The notes below the pieces were generated by a model. The model was given only the letters and a program-made list of their open reading frames with translations. It searched no databases and was not told where the DNA came from. Positions 16,637 through 24,779 of a stretch of 64,000 bases of DNA are shown piece after piece (positions within the stretch are counted from its first letter, which is position 1; every line of letters begins with the position of its first letter). The translations under genes were made by a program, and so were the position numbers. Source of the DNA: Streptomyces sp. NBC_00663 (GTDB taxonomy: Bacteria > Actinomycetota > Actinomycetes > Streptomycetales > Streptomycetaceae); NCBI RefSeq assembly GCF_036226885.1, contig NZ_CP109027.1, forward strand, positions 6,882,001 to 6,946,000, in the 5' to 3' direction.

Positions 16637-17995
16637 ATGAGCGCCCCTGGCGGCCAGGGCACCCCTGGTGAGCGCGCCACGCAGGGAAGAGCCGCCCGTA
16701 AGCGCCTCCCGCGCTCCGCGCACGCCACCTGGATCCCCTCCCTCGACCGGCCCGACCCGGTCGCCGTGCTGGAACGCCAGGGGCGTGACCGGCTGCCGGA
16801 GCTGCTGCCGATCCGGTACGGCAGGATGTCGGCCTCCCCGTTCGCCTTCCTGCGCGGTGCCGCTGCCGTGATGGCCGCCGACCTCGCCGCCCAGCCGCAC
16901 ACCGGCCTGACCGTGCAGCTCTGCGGTGACGCCCATCTGCTCAACTTCGGGCTCTACGCCTCCCCGGAGCGCACCCTCCTCTTCGACCTCAACGACTTCG
17001 ACGAGACCTTCCCCGGCCCCTTCGAGTGGGACGTCAAACGCCTCGCCGCGAGCATCGTCGTGGCCGCCCGCGAGAACGGCCACAGCGAGCCCAAGGCCCA
17101 CCGCGCGGCCGTCGAGGCCACCGCCGCGTACCGCATGTCCATGCGCCGACTGGCCGGGCTCGGCGAACTCGCCGTCTGGTACGAGCGCCTCGACGCCGAC
17201 AGCCTGCTGCCCCTCATCCGCTCCACCCGGCACCGCCGCCGCGCCCGGTCGACCCTCACCCGGGCCCGCCGCCGCACCAGCCTCCAGGCGCTCGGGAAGC
17301 TGACGGAGGTCGTCGACGGGCGGCGCCGGATCATCCAGGACCCGCCGTTGCTCGAACCCGCAGGCGTCCCCGACATGGCCGCCCTGCGCAAGATCTTCAG
17401 CGACTACCGCTCCACCCTCGCCGAGGAACGCCGTCTCCTCCTCGACCGCTACCGTTTCGTCGACGCCGCCCGCAAGGTCGTCGGCGTCGGCAGCGTCGGC
17501 ACCCGCTGCTTCATCGTGCTGCTCGAGGGCCGGGACGCGGACGACCCGCTGTTCCTCCAGATCAAGGAGGCCCGCCAGTCCGTGCTGGAGGAACACTTGC
17601 CGAGCGGGCCCTACGTCCATCCCGGACACCGGGTCGTCGCGGGCCAGCGGCTGTTGCAGGCGGCCGGCGACATCTTCCTGGGATGGATGACGGGGCCACA
17701 GGGGCGGGCCTTCTACTGGCGGCAACTGCGGGACATGAAGGGCTCGGCCGAGGTGGCCGGGATGAGCCCCGCGGAACTCACCACCTACGCCCGCCTGTGC
17801 GGCACCGCCCTGGCGCGCGCCCACGCCCGCTCGGGAGACCGCGTCGCCATCGCCGCCTACCTGGGCGGCGGCGACACCTTCGACCACGCGATCGCCGAGT
17901 TCGCCCACACCTACGCCGCCCGGACCGCGACCGACCACACCACCCTGGCCGCGGCGATCGCGGCGGGCGTGGTGACCGCGGCACCGGACGTGTGA
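16637..17995 (+). CDS. DUF2252 domain protein (kinase-like fold)
   Basis: A 452-residue DUF2252 protein. The family is distantly related to aminoglycoside-phosphotransferase-type kinases. Matching motifs are RYGRMSASPFAFLRGAA near the N-terminus, the catalytic-loop-like LCGDAHLLNFG, and the metal-site-like FDLNDFDETFPGPFEWDVKRL. ARAHARSGD lies near the C-terminus. It is cytoplasmic. The ATG at 16637 has GAAGG eight bases upstream; a GTG at 16574 would add 21 basic residues. The substrate is unknown for the family. It is followed after 49 bases by the frameshifted GAF-ANTAR gene. Confidence 0.85.
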   Translation: MSAPGGQGTPGERATQGRAARKRLPRSAHATWIPSLDRPDPVAVLERQGRDRLPELLPIRYGRMSASPFAFLRGAAAVMAADLAAQPHTGLTVQLCGDAHLLNFGLYASPERTLLFDLNDFDETFPGPFEWDVKRLAASIVVAARENGHSEPKAHRAAVEATAAYRMSMRRLAGLGELAVWYERLDADSLLPLIRSTRHRRRARSTLTRARRRTSLQALGKLTEVVDGRRRIIQDPPLLEPAGVPDMAALRKIFSDYRSTLAEERRLLLDRYRFVDAARKVVGVGSVGTRCFIVLLEGRDADDPLFLQIKEARQSVLEEHLPSGPYVHPGHRVVAGQRLLQAAGDIFLGWMTGPQGRAFYWRQLRDMKGSAEVAGMSPAELTTYARLCGTALARAHARSGDRVAIAAYLGGGDTFDHAIAEFAHTYAARTATDHTTLAAAIAAGVVTAAPDV

Positions 17996-18044
17996 CCGGG
18001 CGGAGCCGCTCTCCGTCCGGCTACCCCGGGCGTACGCTTCCGGC

Positions 18045-18645
18045 ATGGCGACCCGCCGAGGGGCCCTGGACACCGTCGCCTCCGTGGCGCGGCGAGCCGC
18101 GGTGGCACGCGCCCGCGCGGCGCACGCCGGCAGCACCGCCGAACGGCACACGGTGCTCGCGGACCAGGCGGCCACCGAGGCGCTCAGAGACGTCCACACG
18201 CGCATCGCGGCCCGCCACGAGTCGACGGCGTCCTGTCATCTGACCGTGGCCCGTCTCCGCCCGGGCTACGGCCGGGTCGCCGCCCTGCCGTTGCACGTCG
18301 GCGGGGACACCCTGGGCGCCCTGGTGCTGCTCGGCCCCGGCCGTACCCCCCTCAGCCCCGGGCTGCTGGAGCTGGGCCAGGCACTCACGGACGCCGCCGG
18401 CTGGACGCTGGAACACGACCGCCAACTGCGCGAGAGCCGCGCCCTGGCCGACCAGCTCGGCTACGCCCCTGAACAGCAGGGTCGTCATCGAGCAGGCCAA
18501 GGGCATGCTCGCCGCCCGCCTCGGCGTCCCGGTCGACGAGGCCTTCCACATCCTCCGCGCCCATGCCCGCTCCCACCGGCGCCGGCTGGCGGAGGTCGCG
18601 GGGGACGTCGTGCACCAGCGGCTGCACCTGGGGCGCATCCCATGA
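18045..18645 (+). pseudogene. GAF-ANTAR regulator interrupted by a 1-base insertion
   Basis: The first 140 codons (MATRRGALDTVASVARRAAV ...) give a GAF-like domain ending RQLRESRALADQLGYA. The ANTAR RNA-binding domain then continues in the next frame: LNSRVVIEQAKGMLAARLG, then DEAFHILRAHARSHRRRLAEV and stop at 18643-18645. The shift maps to the run CCCC at 18466-18469; removing one C restores a normal TAC-GCC-CTG-AAC junction. ANTAR proteins act as antiterminators by binding nascent RNA. In the uncorrected frame the protein ends in an unrelated Arg/Pro-rich tail at 18659. Either a recent mutation or a sequencing error. Confidence 0.75.
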
Positions 18646-18675
18646 GCCCGCGGGCATGACGCCAGGCGTGCACTG

Positions 18676-20292
18676 CTAGGCGTACTGCTCCAACAACCGG
18701 CTCACATAAGCCTCCAGACGCCCGCCCAGCACCTCCGGCGTCAGATCGCTCCGCCCCAGCTCACGCCACGGCCCGGCCAGTTTCGCCGCGTCGGGGGCAT
18801 AGCCGAGGGCGTCGAGGAGCCGCCAGTACAAGTGGTCGGCGCCATCGGCGAGTTGGACACCGCCCTGCGCCTCGTACCGCTCCCGGAAGCCCAGCCCGTG
18901 CTCCGGCCCGTGCAGCAGTGCGAGCGCGGTCGAGCAGTGTGCCACGTCCAGATCGGCCGGCCCCCACGAGGTCTCCACCCAGTCGACGACCCCGCTGATC
19001 CGCCCCTCGGCGAAGAGCACGTTCCCCGGGTGGAAGTCCCGGTGCAGGAAGACGCCCTCGTACGCCGGCGGCTCGCGCCGGATGACGTCGACGGCCCGCT
19101 CCCACATCGCGCCCTCCGGCACCCGCACCCGCTCCGCGGACGTCCACGCCTGATAGGCGCGCGGACGCTCCTTCGGTACGACGGAGTGGATCCGGACGAG
19201 TTGGGCCGCCAGCAGGTCGAGACGCCGTACGAGATCCTCCTCGTCGACCCGCACCCGGCCCGGCAGCCGGGACATCAACAGGCTGGGGTGGTCGGCGAGT
19301 TCGGCCGTGGCGTCCACCGCGACCAGCTCGGGCGCCGGAACGCCGTCCTGCCCGGCGAGCAGCGTGAGGATCGCCGCCTCGCGGGCGAGGAGCCCGGGGG
19401 CGTGGTGCCGGAAGAAGGGCTTCACGAAGGAGCGCTGCACGAGGTCCGTGCCGTCGTCGAGGGTGAGCCCACGCATCTGCGAGGTCCAGCCGCCCGACAG
19501 GAAACGGGTGGTGACGACCGTACGGCCCGCGGGGAGCTGCTTGGCCAGCCAGGCGCGGGTCGCCGTCCAGCCGTCGACCAGGAGCGCGTCGGCGAAGGCC
19601 CGCAGGTCGTCGGCGTGATCGCGGAACCAGAGCCCCAACCGGTGTGCGGCGTCCGGAAGTTCGAGGTGGGTGTACTGCGCGCGCGTGGCCAGCGCGTCCT
19701 GCACGGCCTCGGTGACGGCGGGCGGGATCACCTCGTCATGGCCCGGCACCGCGAGCACCGCGCGGCCCTCGTAGGCGCGCAGGACATCGAGCGCGGGCGC
19801 CTCGCGCCAGCTGTCCGGGGTGCGGATGAGCTCGCTGAACGGTCCGTCCCCGTCCCCGAACGGCAGCTCCCACGCCTCGGCCGCGTACACCGCGGGCGAG
19901 CACAGCCCGATCGCCGACACCCGCGCCCCGTAGTGCCGTACGAGATCGGCGACGGTCTGCCCGCTCATGCTGAACCCGACCAGGACCAGCGGACCGTCCG
20001 CCGCGACCCGTGCGTCGATCACCGCGACGGCCTGCTCGAACCGGCGGCGCAGACTCAACTCCCGCAGCTCACCGCTGCTTTCGCCGTGCCCGGAGAAGTC
20101 GAGGGCGAGCACCCCGCAGCCACGGCCCGCGAACTCCGCCAGCACCGGCGTCAGTCGCTCCTTGCTGCCGTTGCCGGCCCCGTGCAGCACGACGGCGGTG
20201 GCCCGACCCGCACCACCGCCGCCGTACACCCCGCTGAGCCGTTCGCCGCCGTGACTGAAGGTGAAGGAGGACAAGGTGAAGGAGGACAACAT
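18676..20292 (-). CDS. Alpha/beta-hydrolase - aminoglycoside phosphotransferase-like fusion protein
   Basis: A 538-residue two-domain protein. Residues 1-240 are an alpha/beta hydrolase: oxyanion motif VVLHGAGNGS, DFSGHGES, nucleophile elbow GFSMSG (Ser 108), acid GHDEVIP (Asp 186) and His 217 in DAAHRLG. Residues 245-538 are an APH/choline-kinase-like domain: catalytic loop HRDFHPGNVLF (Asp 419, Asn 424) and metal-binding Asp 437 in VVDWVE. The frame is uninterrupted across the join. The first codons carry a tandem LSSFT/LSSFT duplication made by a 15-base repeat. Both activities look intact; the substrate, perhaps a small hydroxylated molecule, is unknown. Confidence 0.85.
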   Translation of the reverse strand: MLSSFTLSSFTFSHGGERLSGVYGGGGAGRATAVVLHGAGNGSKERLTPVLAEFAGRGCGVLALDFSGHGESSGELRELSLRRRFEQAVAVIDARVAADGPLVLVGFSMSGQTVADLVRHYGARVSAIGLCSPAVYAAEAWELPFGDGDGPFSELIRTPDSWREAPALDVLRAYEGRAVLAVPGHDEVIPPAVTEAVQDALATRAQYTHLELPDAAHRLGLWFRDHADDLRAFADALLVDGWTATRAWLAKQLPAGRTVVTTRFLSGGWTSQMRGLTLDDGTDLVQRSFVKPFFRHHAPGLLAREAAILTLLAGQDGVPAPELVAVDATAELADHPSLLMSRLPGRVRVDEEDLVRRLDLLAAQLVRIHSVVPKERPRAYQAWTSAERVRVPEGAMWERAVDVIRREPPAYEGVFLHRDFHPGNVLFAEGRISGVVDWVETSWGPADLDVAHCSTALALLHGPEHGLGFRERYEAQGGVQLADGADHLYWRLLDALGYAPDAAKLAGPWRELGRSDLTPEVLGGRLEAYVSRLLEQYA

Positions 20293-20319
20293 GCCCTCAT
20301 TCGATCACGACGGTCGGTC

Positions 20320-20820
20320 TCAAGCGGCGGTCTTCCGCGCCGCCTTGATCGCCTCGCGCAGATGGTCCTCGTCGGCCTGGCTCAGCGAGGTCTGCACCAA
20401 CTGGCCGCCGAACGGCGCCAGTTCCGGGATCACCTTGTCCTGTGCCGCCTGCCTGACCAGGGCGAACAGGGCCGCGGCACCCGGGCGCAGATTCTGGCTC
20501 AGCTCCTTCATGAAGTTGTCGTCGATGCCGGTGTCGGTGATCGCGCCACCGGCCGCACCGGCCGCCGCGCCCACCGCCGCGCCGAGCAGCGGGGCGAGGA
20601 ACAGCAGCCCGATCACCCCGCCCCACAGGGCGCCGCCGGCCGCGCCCATGGTGGTGTGGTTGACGGCCTGATGCAGCTTGATCCTGCCGTCGTCCCGTCG
20701 CTCGACGACCACGATGTCCTCCAGCTCGACGAGATGCTGCTTGGACAGCTCGACGACCTTCTCGCGGACCTGATGGGCGGTGGCGAGGTCGTCGTAGGCG
20801 ACGACGAAGAGATCACTCAT
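20320..20820 (-). CDS. DUF1269 family protein
   Basis: A 166-residue DUF1269 protein, starting MSDLFVVAYDDLATAHQV. The family pattern is an N-terminal ferredoxin-like part with VVVERRDDGRIKLHQ, a glycine/alanine-rich hydrophobic segment (GAAGGALWGGVIGLLFLAPLL plus VGAAAGAAGG, about 70-105) that may insert into or lie on the membrane, and a C-terminal helical part. The start was set at the third Met, with AAGGGG upstream. The role is unknown; such genes are often stress-associated. It lies 27 bases after the start of the fusion protein gene, on the same strand. Confidence 0.85.
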   Translation of the reverse strand: MSDLFVVAYDDLATAHQVREKVVELSKQHLVELEDIVVVERRDDGRIKLHQAVNHTTMGAAGGALWGGVIGLLFLAPLLGAAVGAAAGAAGGAITDTGIDDNFMKELSQNLRPGAAALFALVRQAAQDKVIPELAPFGGQLVQTSLSQADEDHLREAIKAARKTAA

Positions 20821-21030
20821 CCCGGGCACCCCTTATGTTGCGAAACAGATGGAATCTTCCGTTTCGGCCGACTCTAGGCCGCGGGAAAAGGAGATGCACG
20901 CCGAGTGACGGACTCCCTACGCTGGACACCCGTTGCGGAGCAGTCACCTCTGCTTTCGGCAGGACGGGCGTCACTCTGCGCGTTCGGCACTACTCTGCTG
21001 CTCACCCACCCACGCACACGGAGGCCAATG

Positions 21031-21318
21031 ATGGGCACCATCGTCATGGCCGGGACCGTTGTTCTGGTCGTCTTAGGATTCGGGAACCACCTCTACTGGC
21101 TCGCCGCCGTCGCCGTGCTCTTCCTGTACATGCAGTACGGGCGCGGGACGTCCTCGACGCCGACGCGGGGCGGCGGATCGTCGTCCGGCGGCGGCATGAT
21201 GGCCGGCGACTACCGCACATACCGCGACCGCCGTGACAAGCAGGCCAAGTGGGAGCGCCGCTACCGCCGTGAGCGCCCCCTCGAGGCCCGTCGTCAGGCG
21301 CGCGAGAAGAGCAAGTGA
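21031..21318 (+). CDS. Small membrane protein with basic C-terminal tail
   Basis: A 95-residue protein beginning MGTIVMAGTVVLVVLGFGNHLYWL, with two short hydrophobic segments (about 2-17 and 19-33), a Gly/Ser linker (about 40-55) and a strongly basic C-terminus (YRDRRDKQAKWERRYRRER). The second of two adjacent ATGs is preferred, with GGAGG six bases upstream. The tail is predicted cytoplasmic and may bind anionic lipid or nucleic acid. It is convergent with pspAB. No known family was recognised. Confidence 0.65.
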   Translation: MGTIVMAGTVVLVVLGFGNHLYWLAAVAVLFLYMQYGRGTSSTPTRGGGSSSGGGMMAGDYRTYRDRRDKQAKWERRYRRERPLEARRQAREKSK

Positions 21319-21340
21319 GAGCGGTACGGGTAGCCCCTGG

Positions 21341-21925
21341 TCACAGGCCGGGGGCGCCCCACACCGGGAACCAGCGGCTCAGATCCTGTTCGAGGCGCAG
21401 ATCGTCCCCGAGGGCCGCCTTCACCCGCAGTTCCAGCGCGTTGTCGCGCCGCTGCCCCTCGCCGGGCAGCGGCGCGAACGGGTAGAACGTGCCGCGCTTG
21501 TAGAGATAGACCAGCGCGAGCGCACGCCCCGCCTCGTCCCGGAACCCCGCGAGCGAGCACAGCAGCTGCGGCCCGAAGCCGTTGACCTCCATCGAGGAGT
21601 TCACCGCGTGCAGATCGTTGACCAGCAGATGCAGCTGGTCGGGGGCGCGCTGCGACACCAGCCAGGAGTACCCGTAGTCGTCTCGCCGCAGCTCGACCGG
21701 AGGGCCGTCCCGGTCGGCGTCCGCGTCCAGCAGCGCCTGCACCTCCCGGTGCGTCTGCTCGAACGCCGCGCCCTCGACGGTCGCGAAGCACACCGCGCCG
21801 CTCCCGGACGGGGTGAACCCCGCCGCGGCCTCCAGCGTCACCGCCGCCGAGGGCAGCGCGAAGAGCCGGTCGAGATCGGGCGCGACCGGCTTGGTGCGCC
21901 CGAGCAGAATGTCCAGCAGCCCCAT
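21341..21925 (-). CDS. pspAB: PspA-associated protein PspAB
   Basis: A 194-residue cytoplasmic protein starting MGLLDILLGRTKPVAPDLDRLF, the conserved N-terminus of the PspAB family. The middle motif DDYGYSWLVSQR and the end LSRWFPVWGAPGL also fit. In actinobacteria PspAB is encoded with PspA, PspAA and HtpX and is thought to help a phage-shock-like membrane-stress response. Here it lies three bases downstream of htpX, so the two are probably co-transcribed. No pspA or pspAA gene is in this window. Confidence 0.8.
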   Translation of the reverse strand: MGLLDILLGRTKPVAPDLDRLFALPSAAVTLEAAAGFTPSGSGAVCFATVEGAAFEQTHREVQALLDADADRDGPPVELRRDDYGYSWLVSQRAPDQLHLLVNDLHAVNSSMEVNGFGPQLLCSLAGFRDEAGRALALVYLYKRGTFYPFAPLPGEGQRRDNALELRVKAALGDDLRLEQDLSRWFPVWGAPGL

Positions 21926-21928
21926 CCG

Positions 21929-22846
21929 CTACTCCGGCTTCCCGGGCCGGGCGGCCTCGCCCAACTCGGCCGAGATCCGGCCCAGTTGATCGAGGCGCTG
22001 TTCCAGGGACGGGTGGGTGGAGAAGAACCGCTCGATGCCGGGCTCCTTGCCGGTGGCCGGGGTGAAGTAGAAGGCGTTGAAGGCCTGCGCGGTCCGCAGG
22101 TCCTTGGTCGGGATCCGGGCGATGTCCCCGGACACCTTCGTCAGCGCGGAGGCCAGCGCCGAGGGCCGCCCGGTCAGCTGGGCCGCGGCCCGGTCGGCGG
22201 CCAGCTCCCGGTACCGGGACAGCGCCCGGATGAGCAGGAAGCTCAACGCGTACACGGCCGCCGAGACGCCCAGGACGGCGGCGAGGACGACCGCGGTGTT
22301 CTGGTCCTTGCGTCCGCCGAAGACCTGCGAGTAGAACGCGAACCGCACGATGAGCCCCGCGATGACCCCGAGGAACGAGGCGACGGTGATCACGGCGACG
22401 TCCTTGTGCGCCACGTGCGACAGCTCGTGCGCGAGGACCCCCTCCAGCTCGTCCTTCTCCAGCCGCCGCAGCAGCCCGTCCGTCACGCACACCACGGCGT
22501 GGTCGGGATTGCGCCCGGTGGCGAACGCGTTGGGCATGTCCATGTGGGACACGGCGACGACCGGCTTGGGCATGTCCGCGATGGCACACAGTCGGTCCAC
22601 GACCCCGTGCAGCTCCGGATACGCGTCCCGCTCCACGACCTGCCCGCGCATCGCGAACAGCGCGACCCGGTCGGAGAACCAGTACTGCGCCCCGAGCATC
22701 GCGGCCACCACGACGACGACCAGTACCCAGGACTTCAGCAGCACGATCAACGCGCCCACGAAGACGACGTACAACAACCCGAGCAGGAACAGCGTGACCG
22801 TCATCCGCACGGTCAGCCGCCGGTCGCTCCGGAAGCGGCTCTGCAT
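21929..22846 (-). CDS. htpX: Zinc metalloprotease HtpX
   Basis: A 305-residue membrane metalloprotease for quality control of membrane proteins. It starts MQSRFRSDRRLTVRM. Two membrane helices occur at about 15-55, the zinc site is VLAHELSHVAHKD (HEXXH, with Glu as base), two more hydrophobic segments follow, and a third ligand Glu is expected in ELAADRAAA. FATGRNPDHAVVCVT is a family hallmark. The start at 22846 fits the family; GAGG lies upstream. It forms an operon with pspAB. Confidence 0.93.
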   Translation of the reverse strand: MQSRFRSDRRLTVRMTVTLFLLGLLYVVFVGALIVLLKSWVLVVVVVAAMLGAQYWFSDRVALFAMRGQVVERDAYPELHGVVDRLCAIADMPKPVVAVSHMDMPNAFATGRNPDHAVVCVTDGLLRRLEKDELEGVLAHELSHVAHKDVAVITVASFLGVIAGLIVRFAFYSQVFGGRKDQNTAVVLAAVLGVSAAVYALSFLLIRALSRYRELAADRAAAQLTGRPSALASALTKVSGDIARIPTKDLRTAQAFNAFYFTPATGKEPGIERFFSTHPSLEQRLDQLGRISAELGEAARPGKPE

Positions 22847-22965
22847 CTGCCTCACCCCGCAGTCAGGCACTCGTCCCACTGCCAGTGTGCACCCGGCCCC
22901 ACCATGAAGCGGTCGGGATCAGCCCTGCGCCCGGCAAAGGCTCGGTCCAGGCCGCGCGCCCGCCC

Positions 22966-24390
22966 TCAGGCCCGCAGTCCGGCCTCCCGCTTGCGCCGCG
23001 TCAGCACGTACTCGCTGAACAGCTCCCGCGACCGGTCGTACAGCTCACCCACCTCCGCCGACCCCAGCGGCACGTCCGCGGTCGGCCGCCAGAGCTGCAC
23101 GGACTGCCGCGCCCAGTGCCGCAGCTTGTCGTCCGGGTCGTCGATGAGCTCGACCGCGGCCCGCAGCCGTACGACCCCGCCGTGCCCGTCGAGCAACCGG
23201 AACGCCGAGACCCGCACCGGCCGGGACCGCCCCGCCGCGAGCCGCCCCATCAGCCACCCGGCGTCCACCGACCGCGCCGAGGGCACCAGCGCCAGGGTCG
23301 CCTCCCGCACCACCCCAGGATCGGGATCGTCGAGCAGCGCCGTGAACCGCGCCAGGTCCGACACGTCCAGGGCCCGCAGCCCCGCCACGGCCCGCGCCCG
23401 CACGGCAGGCACGGAGTGCGAGGTCAAGCCCCACAGCACCCCCGCGTCCCCCCGCTCCCCACACTCCGCGAGCCCGCTCACGGCCCCCGGCGTCACCCCC
23501 GCACCGGCACACCGCTCCCGGTACCAGGCCGCCGGATCACCCCCGTACTGCCGCGTCACATACCGCGCACAGGCCCGCACCCGCCCCGACCGGTCATCAA
23601 GAAACGCGATGGCCCGCTCGGGCAGCCCCGCCCGCCGCAACGCGGTGACCCCGGCGGCCCGGGCCCGCGGATTGCGGGCGCCGAGGAGAGGCTCGAGTAC
23701 GTCTTCGTCGGCACCGTCCTCCGCCACGGCGGCCAGCGCGGCGTCGGCGCACAGGTCCTGGAGCACGGTGTCGTCGTCCTGGGCGGCGAGGCGGGCGAGC
23801 TCGACGGGGGAGAGGAGGCCGTTCTCGATGGCGAGACGGTGGGCGTAGCGGCGTACGGCACGATCCTGGGCGGTCAGCAGCGGGCCGAGCCGCTCCAGCG
23901 ACGCCTCGCGCAGCACGTCCCCGAGCAGTTCGACGCCGTACACGCCCCGTGCGCGTCGGCCGACCAGCAGGATCAGCGGTGCGAGGGCGATGGCGTCGGC
24001 CATCGTGAGCATCCCGCGCAGCACCTCGCGGGCCTTCTCCCGCACCGGGTCGGCCCAGTCGGCGGCGCGGATGACGACCAGGGGCAGCAGCACCGGGAAC
24101 GACCCCACCTGTTCGAGCGCCGCCTCCCGCACCCGCCCGTCGCGATGACACAGCGCGAGGGCCAGCCTCGACTCGTCGAGCGCTTCCGGGCGCCGCAACG
24201 CGGCGAACCAGGTGCGCCGGCGCTTGGCGCCCTCCGGCTCCCCTGTCCGGTGCCATTGCAGCCATGACCGTGCGTCCAGGTCCAGCGCGATCCAGGCCCC
24301 GGGGTTCGCGCCGTCGACCGCGTCCCGGAGATCGGCCCCCTCGGCCAGCCGCAGCACAGCAGCCAGCTCGTCCCTCACGTCGTCACTCAT
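22966..24390 (-). CDS. HEAT-repeat protein
   Basis: A 474-residue soluble protein made of tandem two-helix HEAT/ARM-like repeats. Recurrent units include DDPDPGVVREATLALVP, RNPRARAAGVTALRRAG and SHSVPAVRARAVAGLRAL, with the D-x-x-V-R-x-x-A spacing of HEAT repeats. No catalytic motif, signal peptide or membrane helix is visible. A scaffold role is likely. It is 12 bases upstream of the next minus-strand gene and probably shares a transcript with it. The partner is unknown. Confidence 0.7.
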   Translation of the reverse strand: MSDDVRDELAAVLRLAEGADLRDAVDGANPGAWIALDLDARSWLQWHRTGEPEGAKRRRTWFAALRRPEALDESRLALALCHRDGRVREAALEQVGSFPVLLPLVVIRAADWADPVREKAREVLRGMLTMADAIALAPLILLVGRRARGVYGVELLGDVLREASLERLGPLLTAQDRAVRRYAHRLAIENGLLSPVELARLAAQDDDTVLQDLCADAALAAVAEDGADEDVLEPLLGARNPRARAAGVTALRRAGLPERAIAFLDDRSGRVRACARYVTRQYGGDPAAWYRERCAGAGVTPGAVSGLAECGERGDAGVLWGLTSHSVPAVRARAVAGLRALDVSDLARFTALLDDPDPGVVREATLALVPSARSVDAGWLMGRLAAGRSRPVRVSAFRLLDGHGGVVRLRAAVELIDDPDDKLRHWARQSVQLWRPTADVPLGSAEVGELYDRSRELFSEYVLTRRKREAGLRA

Positions 24391-24402
24391 GGCCCATCCC
24401 GC

Positions 24403-24666
24403 CTAGTACGGCGCCCGGAATCCGCCGTACCCCAGCACCACGATCACCGCCGCCACGATCCCGAACACGAGCGCCGTCGACGCCCAGCCCGACCGTGGCC
24501 GCATCCCCCCGTCCGGGTCGGCGCGGAACGGCTGGGGCTCCGGGGGGTTCTCCTTCCAGCGGGCCGCGAGCATCCGGGCCCGGGCCGAGGGCTCCTTCAG
24601 CTCGGCCGCTTCGGCCCAGCGAATGTCGAACTCCCGGTCCTCGTCGTCCCGTTCGGGCTTTCCCAT
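24403..24666 (-). CDS. Small tail-anchored membrane protein
   Basis: An 87-residue protein: an acidic/basic cytoplasmic part (MGKPERDDEDREFDIRWAEA ...) and one C-terminal membrane helix (TALVFGIVAAVIVVLGYGG) ending FRAPY. The ATG at 24666 is preferred over the longer frame to 24765 because that extension would run into the glnA terminator. It lies just downstream of glnA on the same strand but beyond a strong hairpin. Function unknown. Confidence 0.65.
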   Translation of the reverse strand: MGKPERDDEDREFDIRWAEAAELKEPSARARMLAARWKENPPEPQPFRADPDGGMRPRSGWASTALVFGIVAAVIVVLGYGGFRAPY

Positions 24667-24719
24667 GACCCCGTGACCCCCGTCAGCCGTTTTCGAACAG
24701 TCGTGCAGGAAACCATACG

Positions 24720-24760
24720 ACGGCGCCCCCACCCCTGAAAAACAGGGGCGAGGGCGCCGT
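24720..24760 (-). terminator. glnA terminator
   Basis: An interrupted stem-loop: nine outer pairs (ACGGCGCCC / GGGCGCCGT), a 3x3 internal loop, six inner pairs (CCCCTG / CAGGGG), and an AAAAA loop. It lies 20 bases downstream of the glnA stop on the minus strand. Confidence 0.85.
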
Positions 24761-24779
24761 CGCACGGACTACACGTCGA

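Noticed and set aside
16460..18205. 581-codon open frame on the minus strand
   Set aside because: It is antisense to the DUF2252 gene, which has recognisable motifs; the minus-strand product is a Gly/Val/Glu-rich shadow typical of GC-rich antisense frames.
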